A stretch of DNA of 12,122 nt from Euperipatoides rowelli (lineage: Eukaryota > Onychophora > Udeonychophora > Euonychophora > Peripatopsidae). The notes beneath the pieces were generated by a model. It was not told the DNA's origin. It made no database searches and saw only the letters and a list, made by a program, of their open reading frames with translations. Positions 1 through 8,450 of the stretch are shown piece by piece (position 1 is the first letter of the stretch; each line of letters opens with the position of its first letter). The stretch lies in NCBI GenBank assembly GCA_003024985.2, contig PXIH01S0011330.1; one strand, given 5' to 3'. A program made the translations under genes and the position numbers.

Positions 1-563
1 AAAATAGGTTATTAAACATAAATTAATTAGGGACCATTTACTTTTAAAATGTTATTTTGATTGGGATTTTGCATAGGTTTTAAAGCAAACATGATCCTGG
101 GTAACTAGCGCCATCTAGTCTGAAAGCGTGNGGACAATTATTTCCATAGGATTCTTAGGAATGAACAGGTCAGTAGATGGTAGGGGTCCTGGTTTGACCG
201 CCATTTCCACCATTTTTTTTGTTGAGGTCGATCACAAGAAATTAGAAAAATGATAAGTATCTCTTATACTCTTAAAGGTTGAGCACACCTGCTGTAAGTC
301 AATCCGTACAACCCATAAAAGAAAATGGATTTTGTAAAGCAGTAAATAGAGCAAAATAAAAATATTTTACACAATACTAGAATCTATATAAAAATCCTTG
401 AGTACCTGGCAGAAATAGTCTAATGCCATCTTTTGTTTAAAATTGTAACTAAAATGCAATAATTCAAGCTAATAATAGTACCGGGTTTTAACTTTTAGAT
501 TTTTTCAAACAAAACGGGTGGAGAGGGAGAAAAATAAGATATTTTAATTTTTAAACATACATT
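1..563. other. AT-rich DNA without a recognisable gene
   Basis: All frames are broken by frequent stops, and I see no RNA gene. The only distinct items are a CTCF-like motif at 106-119 and a slightly GC-richer patch at about 90-210. Position 131 is an unresolved base. Confidence 0.6.
106..119 (+). promoter_or_regulatory. CTCF-like binding motif
   Basis: The sequence TAGCGCCATCTAGT matches most of the CTCF core shared by vertebrates and insects (YAGCGCCMYCTAGTGG, from memory). It lacks only the last GG. It stands out because CpG-containing words are scarce here. Binding is inferred, not shown; a single motif of this length can occur by chance or come from an old repeat. Confidence 0.35.
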
Positions 564-741
564 GGGAAAGGGGGGGAATGTGTGGNTATATAAAATTCAA
601 GTATTTAATATGTAATAACGATGTTTGTAATTCAATTATAAGAAGTATAATTGTGTAATGATTTAGTTATTGGGTTACATAAGTCTGTAACTGATTTTAT
701 TTTGTAAAGTTTATTTTGTATTTGATTATTAATAAACAACA
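564..741 (+). mobile_element. possible retroelement 3' end or LTR
   Basis: A purine run (564-578: GGGAAA followed by a G7 run and AA) is followed directly by TGTGTGG. This is the usual arrangement of a polypurine tract and LTR start in Ty3/gypsy-type elements. The downstream 160 bp is AT-rich, carries AATAAA at 731-736 and could end at CA (740-741). No reverse transcriptase or integrase remnant is visible upstream, and no target duplication was found. It could equally be chance or a plain 3' UTR relic. Confidence 0.22.
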
Positions 742-937
742 GTTAGGGTTTCCTAATTGTTATTAAAAAAAATAAAAAAATCAAATACCTGTATATTTAA
801 ATGTAAAATTAAAATATATTTAATCTTATCATAAATTTAAATAGAAAATAACAACGAACAACTTTTTTTATGCAAAATTCAAATATATTTTCCTTGGATC
901 CGTGGATTTCCTTTCCTATTTGCACAAATTTTAATAA

Positions 938-1051
938 GGGCAGAAAGATCCTAGTGTGCCTCGGATGGCAAAATACCTAGACCCAGCCATGATTCTTTAT
1001 CTGCAAGGAATTGCCAAGAGTCAACAATGCTTTGAAATCATCGCCACCTAG
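938..1051 (+). other. short protein-like ORF in a GC-richer patch
   Basis: An open stretch of 37 codons lies between stops and contains the residues PRMAKYLDPAMILYLQGIAK. The patch is clearly less AT-rich than its surroundings and the residue composition is mixed, unlike the I/N/K/F-rich translations elsewhere. No family is recognised. It may be an exon relic; it may also be part of a transposon end, because TGCCTCGG.TGGCAAAATACCTAG around 956-980 loosely resembles subterminal sequence of hAT elements. Confidence 0.2.
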
Positions 1052-1054
1052 TGA
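1041..1054 (+). promoter_or_regulatory. CTCF-like binding motif
   Basis: TCGCCACCTAGTGA matches the CGCCACCTAGTG core of the CTCF consensus. It has the same orientation as the motif at 106-119, about 935 bp upstream. Function is inferred only. Confidence 0.35.
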
Positions 1055-1276
1055 TACTTATAGTATTCAGTGGGAGAAGCTAAAAGGATTAACTTATTAA
1101 TTTCATTTAAATATTTTTTTAACCAAATAGAATTATATTTTTAATGATTTTAATTGAAAAAAAAAAAGGATTAAAGAAAAATTTAATAATTCATTTCATA
1201 TGGTATTTAATCTGTCAGTTAATATTTAGCCTTAAACAGATTTATAAATTATACCTACAGAATTAACTTATAGCTA

Positions 1277-1543
1277 CATCGTAAGGTCAGATTCCGTTAT
1301 CTGCTCACCAATATGGCCGACTGTAGTAAGTTGAAATTCTCTAGTTCTGCACTCAGCAAAAGATTATTTCACCTCTAGATTATCCTAGGGTTCAGGGTTA
1401 CGGTAAGGTTAGGACTGTAAAGAAAATATATTAAAATCAGCAAGAAAAAATAATAATTCAACACGCTACTCCATTTTAGTTATCGTGCAACTCCTAACGT
1501 TAATTATGCCGGTGGGCATATAACGGAATCTAACCCATCTTAA
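1277..1543. mobile_element. complete 251-bp MITE with TIRs and 8-bp target duplication
   Basis: The element occupies 1285-1535. The left terminus (1285-1309) begins GGTCAGATTCCGTTATCTGC and the right terminus (1511-1535), read on the minus strand, begins GGTTAGATTCCGTTATATGC. The two 25-bp TIRs agree at 22 of 25 positions. Outside them lie CATCGTAA (1277-1284) and CATCTTAA (1536-1543), an 8-bp target duplication with one mismatch. The interior has no ORF, so any movement would have needed a transposase supplied in trans. The interior also holds degenerate GGGTTA/GGTTAG repeats at about 1386-1412. An 8-bp duplication points to the hAT or P superfamilies. The termini do not start with the usual CAG of hAT, so the superfamily is left open. 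Confidence 0.8.
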
Positions 1544-2199
1544 AATGATCTAACAAATAATATGGGATATTTGTATAAAAATGATAGAATGTGCATAAAT
1601 AATAGTCGATATAGTGAAGAGACAAATTGTTAGAATAAAGCCAAACAAACTGCTTATGTTTCATCAAATTTTACAGTTGTAATTTTTACAAAATTATCAT
1701 CAAAATATTATAAAAAAAAATGATTAAAATTGCATTATATAATTTATATCTCAGACAAAAAATGGTGGGGAACTCTTTTCTAATGACCTGTAATCAAATA
1801 TTTAGTTTAGTTTATTGGATATTTATCTAGAAGAACTGTACAGACAAGTTTTTAATACTGAAGATATATTTACGACAGGGACGCTATTGTATAGCTTGGA
1901 GACCTAGAAATTTCCCATTGGGCAGTGGGCTGTTGGCCAGTCGATAGGCCAAAAGGCTAATTTACAATTATTTTTTGTATCATATCAAATGCCTCAAATA
2001 CTTGGCGTACTTAGTTAACCTAGCTGGTTATTGCTAGATGACATTTTAGGATTGCGGCTTGTTTAATGAAATAGATTATATTTTCAGTTATTTTCTTTGT
2101 TGAATTGAATTTATTTTTTAGTTTATAAGTTTATTTTTAATTAAAACCTAATTATTATTATTATTATTGTTTATATAACTGTAATTCATTCAATTTGAG
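1544..2199. other. AT-rich DNA without a recognisable gene
   Basis: No coding signal is seen. A GC-richer segment at about 1895-1960 contains a TTGGCC/GGCCAA hairpin and may be a worn transposon end, but it matches nothing I can name. A short (ATT)n run lies at 2151-2168. Confidence 0.5.
2151..2168. repeat. (ATT)6 microsatellite
   Basis: Six perfect ATT units fill 18 bp. It lies about 30 bp before a hAT-like terminus. Confidence 0.85.
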
Positions 2200-2250
2200 C
2201 AGTGTTGGGCCAACCACTCAAACTTTCGAGTCATTGTACATTACCCCATC
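2200..2250 (+). mobile_element. hAT-like left terminus (partial)
   Basis: CAGTGTTGGGC at 2200 followed by CAACCACTCAAAC resembles the left end of a widespread non-autonomous hAT group whose ends read CAGTGTTGGGCAA. The preceding 8 bp, AATTTGAG, would be the target duplication. The matching right end (GCCCAACACTG) followed by the same 8 bp was not seen, so the element is truncated or the match is fortuitous. Confidence 0.3.
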
Positions 2251-2643
2251 TGGGAAAAAGGGATTCCATAATAAGAGAGGGAAGGGGATAAAGTATCATG
2301 GTAACCAGATATTCCCACTTTTGTAATATAACATCCATATGAACAATCATTATCTGCCTATCTGTTGAATCTTAGAAAATGATTATTATTAGAGATAAAT
2401 CTATTTTTTTTTCTTTCTTGTTAGTATTTTTTTTTAATTCAATCTTTTTTAATAAGTAGTTAAGCAGATTACATTTATCAAAGTCCAAAGAATGTCATTG
2501 CAAGCGGCCTGGTCACCCTGGCTCATTGGCCATTATAACATTACACACACATCTTTCCATTTCCTAAGTATTAATATTATGTTTTCGCTTCATTGATTCA
2601 TATAGTATCATATAAACACATTTATCAAAATTGTCATCTTAAC

Positions 2644-2728
2644 CATAACCAAGAGATACTGCTGTATGTGTCAGTAGCTGCAACCAATTTCTGGCAACAT
2701 TGGTTGACAAGTGAACACTAACATGTAG
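2644..2728 (-). other. weak exon-like patch
   Basis: On the minus strand an acceptor-like site (pyrimidines then CTCAG, ending at 2729) is followed by 85 open bases and a donor-like ATG|GTTAAG. The patch lies in a longer open minus-strand frame (2639-2824) whose start codon is TTG. The residues include NVARNWLQLLTHTAVSLGY. No family is recognised, and nothing links it to another exon. Confidence 0.15.
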
Positions 2729-2942
2729 CTGAGAAACAGATGCTAGTGAGTGTCTTATCATCAGAGCAGCCCACAGGATGAGATCACACAAAAGATAATT
2801 TGATGAAGCAGAATTATTTGCCAATAATTATGCTTGAAAACATAATTATATAATTCAACTTACCATTAAAGTTGAAATAAACTACAACAAATCTTTTAAG
2901 AAAAATAAAATTTTCATTACNGGGACATTAACCTGGAACGTC

Positions 2943-3019
2943 TCAGCTTATGTCTTCACCCTCGCTTTCAGACTGCATTGCTACAGACTGAACCACGAGG
3001 ACGGGACATGATTGGCTAT
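2943..3019 (-). other. possible terminal exon remnant
   Basis: On the minus strand, after an acceptor-like ACAATAG, a short open stretch reads through residues such as SVAMQSESEGEDIS to a TGA at 2943-2945. The acidic serine-rich tail looks like a protein C-terminus, and the patch is GC-richer than its flanks. A different frame gives a 92-codon hydrophobic ORF (2981-3259) that starts at TTG and looks like chance. No family is recognised. Confidence 0.15.
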
Positions 3020-3259
3020 TGTATAAATAAATTTAATTGATTGCAGACTAAAACTTGCAGAAAATATGAACAAATTTATGTACATAGCCACTTTTATGAG
3101 ACGGATTAAAATGAATCGGAGAGCTGTTCCATAGAAGTATAAATGAGCCTTTATAGTGAATAAAATAACATTAAGATATACTGTAAATACTAGAAAACAA
3201 AGTATTTTTAGATGCGAGTTCATTATAGAACGAGAGGTGTTGGAACAAGTAAAACACAA

Positions 3260-4440
3260 TTTCTAACATCTTTAATGATACATATGTTATAGTGAGTGCT
3301 GTAAAAAATGAATTTTTAAAANAAGTCTATTCAAAAGTAATTTAGAAAGACATATTAACTTTGAATAATTTTTATTACTGACAGCTGACTTATTTTTACA
3401 GTCTGTCGGTTACATTTTCTTTCTTAAAGTTGAGAATATTAATCTATAAAAAAAAATATGACTTTAAAACAAAAGAAGTAAAACGTTAAATATGTCAACA
3501 GATGAAAGATAAGTCAAGAGTCAAAAAAGATAAAGATACAGAAAAAAAAACAATGAATTAAAGAGAAAGATAACAAGAGCCATGAAGATGAGTTTAGGTC
3601 ATAGTCAATAAACCTCATTTATCATATTTAAACAAGATACAGTATAGGAAACTAGATGATTTACAGCAAAGATATCATTCATTAAAGTGTGAAGAAATCA
3701 TTTATCAAATACTGTATAAATATGACAATAAAGACTTTTAAAATTTAAATACCTCATTGATTATAGAAAAACTTCACAATTTAGGATACTATTACTGGGG
3801 GGTGAGAGGTGTCATTACAAAAAATATCTCTAGTCATATTGTCAGTCATCAATATTAGAAAGCTTTCCACATAATCATATTTTGTAAAAAAAAAAAAAAG
3901 TTTCATCTGAAAATGTATAACTTGGATTAATTGTTTAAAAGTAGTTTCACCCTCTTCAATAAGGATCTATTTTTCATATTTACACTTTAAAATAAAAACA
4001 AATTGATCTGAAAGTCTCAACATCTAAAATTTTCTCTAAATGACAAACTTCTCAAATAAGGCAAAAATGTTTTTATTTGTAGCTTGCTTTCGTACCTGTA
4101 ACCCTTCTGATCTAGTTATTAATGGTAATAGGAAATGGATTTTTTTAATCGTTTAGTTTCAACAAAAATCACTAAAAATAGAAAAATCACTAAAAAAGAC
4201 TTAATTAATTAATTCCACTACAGTTACCCCCCCCCCTTTCTCATTCTGAAAAAAGTTATTTAAAACCCTTTATGGGATGACTCCTTCCCGTAAATTAAAA
4301 AAAAAAAATTAAAATATACAGTAGTCTATAATATCAGTGGTATCAGCTAATTTTTACATAAGATCTACATTGCTGGTGAAAATCAATCCACAATCTAATC
4401 TTTAAAAATTGCACAGGGTGGTGGGGAAGTGAACAAAAAT
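3260..4440. other. AT-rich DNA without a recognisable gene
   Basis: Dense A and T homopolymers (for example at 3886-3899), a C-run near 4227-4238, and frequent stops in all frames. No RNA gene, TIR pair or coding remnant was found. Several TACTGTA/TACAGTA words occur (see findings). Confidence 0.6.
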
Positions 4441-4476
4441 TTTGTAGGGGGTCATTTCATGGACGATTTCCCTAGT

Positions 4477-4653
4477 GGGGAGGGGGGGGAGGAATTAGAA
4501 AATAAAAGAAGAAAATTGTCTGAAATTATAAATTATAGACTTATTTTGTAACTTTGATTATTGATTTGAATTTCCTTGTTTTTGTTTTTATACTTTTCTG
4601 CTATTTTTATTTTTGTAAATAAAGTTTTTATTTAAATATTTAAAAAAAAAAAA
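4477..4653 (+). mobile_element. possible retroelement 3' end with poly(A) tail
   Basis: A G-rich purine run (4477-4492) is followed by about 125 bp of AT-rich DNA, a perfect AATAAA at 4618-4623 and an A12 run at 4642-4653. The spacing of signal and tail fits a reverse-transcribed polyadenylated RNA. The layout parallels 564-741, and both contain TTATTTTGTAA. No coding region is preserved, so a LINE, LTR element or processed transcript cannot be told apart. Confidence 0.3.
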
Positions 4654-5294
4654 GACAGTCTACTATACACTTGTGCCACTCCATTACTCCTTAGAAACAA
4701 GTAAATGAATGTTTGTATTACATTAAAAAAGAAAACAAATGAAATTTTCTTTTTTTTTTCAAATGAACAATAAAATTATAAACAAACTCAAATGTAATAC
4801 GAGATTTCTTTTAATAATTATCATAATGAGAATTATTTTGGTCATGAAAATGATTAATTTATAAAAAAAAAATTACTACTTTCTAACTTAAATTTCACAA
4901 GAAAACATTTTTTTTTTTGAGGGGATATGCACCCGACCAATATAATTTATTGTGATGATAAATGTAGTATTACAATATTGAAAGGGAGATTGAAACTAAG
5001 CAGCCGACTTTTAATTTCAAATGCTCATATTTTGTTTTCCTCCACATGCATTTCAACTTAATTACGTATAACCCAACGAGCTAGAAAATATATTTCTAGC
5101 TCGTCGGTATCACCACTATTATGCAATTAATTGTCTACTATTTATTAAAAAAGTAGAAGAGCAGATAGTTGTAAAAATACGTAATATACAACTATGAAAT
5201 AAAAAAAGGAATTCTATTAGTATAAAAACAAACTTATTTATCGTTATTATTAATTATTATTTTAATTATTGATTTTTCAATGGTTNTACTTTAA
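4654..5294. other. AT-rich DNA with a perfect hairpin
   Basis: No coding signal. The main item is the palindrome at 5076-5104. ATTACGTATA (5061-5070) and its near inverse ATACGTAATATA (5178-5189) flank the palindrome loosely. Confidence 0.5.
5076..5104. repeat. perfect 12-bp-stem palindrome
   Basis: ACGAGCTAGAAA is followed by a 5-base loop and its exact reverse complement TTTCTAGCTCGT. A G+C-containing perfect stem of 12 bp is unlikely by chance in this composition. It could be a transposon terminal hairpin, a cruciform site or a small RNA hairpin. Confidence 0.8.
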
Positions 5295-5746
5295 TAAAAT
5301 TTGTTTAATATTAAAAATTTAAAAGATTTCCAAACACGCTAATATTAAAATTTATTTTCAATCAGATTCAATGGTAAAAAAACACTCATTTTGCTCACTA
5401 GAGTCGTATACCCTGGAATGTGATAACATCGGGGTCAGTTTTGATAACCTTCTCCTAATTATTAAATAAAACCCTTTACTTAGGATTGTAGGGAACAATC
5501 CTGTGATTTGTTTAAAAAAAATCAACCTTCTAATTCAACTGGAGCAAGAGATATGAATTTTTGAAAAATTCACATTATTTTTTTAAAAACAAATTCTCCG
5601 TGTCAAAATAAGCAAGAATGGTGACCAATATACTGCCATATTATTAAATCCACATCAATCCCTTATGACCTTTATACTAATAAAACATTAAAAGGATTTC
5701 TATTGGATAGATTCATATGTCATATGACCTTTTATCTATTTATTTA
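5295..5746 (+). repeat. left arm of a 1.2-kb inverted repeat
   Basis: This arm pairs with 6042-6495 over its whole length. Matching blocks seen directly include GTGATAACATCGGGGTCAGT, CTATTGGATAGATTCATATG, TTTGTTTAATATTAAAAATT and TATTTTCAATCAGATTC. Differences are scattered substitutions and small indels, and I judge identity close to 90% over the parts compared. It has no ORF of interest. The arm may be one copy of an unidentified repeat whose second copy lies inverted next to it. Confidence 0.92.
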
Positions 5747-6041
5747 CAAAAACTAGGAAGAGATTTCATGGCATGTCATGATCAGCTCCTAAGATTTCAG
5801 TATAGAACAGTACAAGAAGGCATACTAAATACCAAATAAATCATATTTCTAAACTTATCTAGGTGTAATGATTGTCATTTTTTGGAAATATATGGTTTTA
5901 TTAACATTTCCAAGCATTTAAATTGTTAAAATAATTGATATTTTTTTTATGGAATGTTTAGTTAGCCAGGTTTAGTTAGCCTCCCTTTGACTAGAGATCA
6001 AGGGGAGGAGTCTCATATATGACATTTCTCCTTTTATAATT
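5747..6041. repeat. central spacer of the inverted repeat
   Basis: About 295 bp separates the arms. The outer parts (to about 5800 and from about 5985) still show weak inverted similarity, for example AGATTTCATGGCATGTCATG against the complement of CATATATGACATTTCTCC. A 12-bp direct repeat GTTTAGTTAGCC occurs twice, at 5956-5967 and 5970-5981. No ORF or RNA gene is seen. Confidence 0.7.
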
Positions 6042-6495
6042 TATAAATCAATAGATAAAAGGGTCATATGGCATATGAATCTATCCAATAGACATCCTTT
6101 TAATGTTTTATTAGTATAAAGGTCATAAGGATTGACTTTGATTTAATAATATAGCCGTATATGGGTCACCTCTCTTGCTTATTTTGACTTGGATAATTTT
6201 TTAAAAAAAGAAAATGTGAATTTTTCAAGAATTCATATCTATTGATCCAGTTGGGTTAGAAGGTTGTTTTTTTTAAAAAAACAAATCACAGGATTCTACC
6301 CTACAATCGTAAGTAACAGGGTTTAATTAATAATTAGGAGGTTTCCCAAAACTGACCCCGATGTTATCACATTTCAGGATACACGCCTCTAGTGAGCAAA
6401 ATGGGCATTTTTTACCATTGGAATCTGATTGAAAATAAATCGTAATATTAGCGTGTTAGGAAATCTTTTAAATTTTTAATATTAAACAAATTTTA
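6042..6495 (-). repeat. right arm of a 1.2-kb inverted repeat
   Basis: This is the reverse-complement partner of 5295-5746, 454 bp against 452 bp. The outer boundary falls at the complement of TAAAATTTG; immediately outside, similarity stops on both sides. No clear target duplication flanks the pair, and the outer ends show no standard TIR motif. Confidence 0.92.
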
Positions 6496-7011
6496 ATGGG
6501 GAAAAAATACATACAATTATTTAAGACATATTAAAGTATATAAAAAATAAAAATTTGATTTTAATTCCATTTATTTTTAGAAATATGATAACAATAAACA
6601 GTAAACAATAAAACACACACTCGGCATTTATCGTAAGAGTAAGTGTATATATAATGTATAAGTACTATATACAGTATACATACTGTATATTTAAAAGAGT
6701 TAAAATAAAAAAATAAGTGAATTTAAGATTTCAATTAGTTTTAAAGGTTATTATGTGTGTATGATTTTTTCTAATTTTTTTTTATCGTATACTGTATTTT
6801 TTGCATACGACCATAGGTTAACATTGAACCGTGATGGTCCCATCTATAAAAATCGTTTAACATCATATTTAATTGATTTTTAAAAATAAAATAAAAAAAA
6901 CNTGATCGGCATCCAATTTTCATGCTTAAATACGAGAAATAAATAATAAAATGAAAAGTGTATTTTGAGGTATAATTTATATTATATTTATTTATTTATT
7001 TATTTATTTGT
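6496..7011. other. AT-rich DNA without a recognisable gene
   Basis: Contains an AT-rich 11-bp-stem inverted repeat at 6667-6690 (ATATACAGTAT, two bases, ATACTGTATAT) and a six-unit ATTT microsatellite at 6986-7009. No coding or RNA signal. Confidence 0.6.
6986..7009. repeat. (ATTT)6 microsatellite
   Basis: Six perfect ATTT units directly precede the hAT-like end at 7012-7086. Confidence 0.85.
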
Positions 7012-7086
7012 CCTATTTTGCCGCCACCCCAAGTATCTTGCCGCCTGAATCCTGTGCCTTATGTGCTCCCCCTGGAGCTGGGCCTG
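7012..7086 (-). mobile_element. hAT-family terminus, element lying to the left
   Basis: Read on the minus strand this begins CAGGCCCAGCTCCAGGGGG and continues with GAGCAC, CAGG, GGCAAGATA and GGCGGCAAAAT. The same blocks in the same order occur on the plus strand at 7352-7430, so both are ends of one hAT family. CAGG-type termini with subterminal GGCGGCAAAAT are typical of hAT elements of the ZMYM1-like group. The element would extend leftwards from 7086, but no transposase remnant or opposite end was found there. Confidence 0.55.
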
Positions 7087-7351
7087 ATGGTTTCCAAAGA
7101 GCAGATGTTGTGTGTTTAAAAAATAAAAATACTAAAAATACTATAAAGTAAGAAAGAAATTGTACCTTATCAATAAATTTTTCAATAACTACTGTACAAT
7201 CCGTAAATTATAAAAATTTGCCCTACGTTATTCTAAATATTTATAACTCACCTTCAACAACTGAAATGGTAAAATGTTGAGATAGAATTTGAGTAGAAGG
7301 GTACATACTGTATATATTGTAGCTTCTTCCATATGGAGTACATTATATATT

Positions 7352-7430
7352 TAGGATCGGCTCCATGGCTGAGCACGAGGTAAACGTCTCAGGGTGCCAA
7401 GATATTTTGAGCGGCAAAATGCGGGAAAAT
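7352..7430 (+). mobile_element. hAT-family terminus, element lying to the right
   Basis: The end reads TAGGATCGGCTCCATGG and then GAGCACGAGG, CAGGGTGCCAAGATA and GCGGCAAAAT, matching the minus-strand end at 7012-7086 block by block. The transposase C-terminus at 7560-7939 lies downstream in the orientation expected if this is the 5' end. The predicted 8-bp target site before it is TATATATT; no right end with that duplication was seen. The ORF at 7365-7559 begins inside this terminus and is not considered a gene. Confidence 0.5.
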
Positions 7431-7559
7431 AAATATACTTTCATTTTTATTATTCATTTCTCATCTTTAAGCAATTCTGCTTTTAGATATGTAAACATAT
7501 TAAAGTATTTATACAAATCAAAAGCACTGAAATTACTTTTTATGAAGCACCAATATTAG

Positions 7560-7939
7560 CACTTATTAGTAAATAAAGTCATTCCAGGCATATATCGGGA
7601 TGAGGAATTGCGATATTTATCCAGCATTGATTTTATTATTTATTCCACACCAATGGAAACATTAGCATACAATTGTGAGAATAATTTAGACACTGCATTG
7701 CCAAATATTTTTGTTGCCCTTCTTATTTTATTAACACTACCAATAACAGTCGTCGGAGGAGAACATAGTTTCTCCAAGTTTAAATTAATAAAATGTATCT
7801 TCGGGTGACAATGTCACAAGAGAAGCTAAATGGTTTAGTGACACTATCAATTAGTGAACATCAACTAGAAAGAGGCTTGGATGCAGACAAGCTAATTAAA
7901 GAATATGCAATAATTGGGGCTCGTCAAATTAAATTTTAA
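7560..7939 (+). pseudogene. hAT transposase C-terminal remnant (dimerisation domain)
   Basis: The encoded family cuts and pastes DNA elements in the nucleus; only its C-terminal dimerisation region is left. From 7560 one frame gives PNIFVALLILLTLPITVVGG and then EHSFSKFKLIK, matching the family pattern LL..P.TVA..ERSFSKLKLIK. At about 7790 the frame is lost: the next block, YLRVTMSQEKLNGLVTLSIS, continues in another frame from 7796 and ends at TAA 7937-7939. A single-base deletion explains the shift. The conserved E-R of ERSFS is E-H here. Nothing of the BED finger, catalytic core or N-terminus is recognised upstream, so the copy is deleted as well as frameshifted. AATAAA at 7947-7952 is the probable old polyadenylation signal. 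The family assignment is firm; activity is excluded. Confidence 0.8.
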
Positions 7940-7946
7940 GTGTTTC

Positions 7947-7952
7947 AATAAA
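7947..7952 (+). promoter_or_regulatory. polyadenylation signal of the hAT remnant
   Basis: AATAAA lies 8 bases after the transposase stop codon, which fits the very short 3' UTRs of such elements. Confidence 0.4.
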
Positions 7953-8450
7953 GTTTAGTAATTATATACTGTAAATTTTAATATTTTTANCAAAAATAGT
8001 TTGAAATATATAATAAACAAACCAAGAGATTTACTGCTATATTGATTAGTTTATGAACGACTATGTACATGTAAACGTAGATTTATTCTATTAAAAAAAA
8101 ATTAAGAAAATGCCAATATTTAGATTGACGATTCCAAAAATTTCCTCTTGAACAATAGCAAAAGTAAGTAAAATATTTATTTAGGCCATATTTAATTATT
8201 TGTCTTTTGTAAAGGAGTAAATATAATTTTTGTATTTTAAAATGTCTCCCCCTTAAGTTCAAGGAAGGCAAATATACCGACAAGATAACTTCAAGAAACA
8301 AAGAATTTGTACCAAAGCGCTAACATTGGACCCGGATTATTGATCTGTCTTGCTATTCCTAGATTACTAACAGCCTAACTGAAATAAAAATGCTAGCGAA
8401 CATATAAAAGTTTTACCAAGATTTAACACCTGGATCGCTTGCTGTTCTGA
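7953..8450. other. AT-rich DNA without a recognisable gene
   Basis: A minus-strand ORF of 72 codons at 8083-8301 has the F/Y/L/K-rich composition expected from chance in AT-rich DNA. No right end of the preceding hAT element was recognised. Confidence 0.5.

Noticed and set aside
943-990. hAT-like right end (TGCCTCGG.TGGCAAAATACCTAG...CAGCCATG)
   Set aside because: Similarity is loose, no partner end or target duplication was found, and the same bases read as a protein-like stretch.
2981-3259. 92-codon hydrophobic minus-strand ORF, suggestive of a membrane protein
   Set aside because: It starts at TTG, has no domain or conserved residue pattern, and F/I/L-rich translations are expected from AT-rich DNA.
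7365-7559. 64-codon ORF upstream of the hAT remnant
   Set aside because: Its first codons are the transposon terminus and the rest is low-complexity; it does not resemble a hAT N-terminus.
8083-8301. 72-codon minus-strand ORF
   Set aside because: Composition is F/Y/L/K-rich, no motif is visible and no splice or promoter context supports it.
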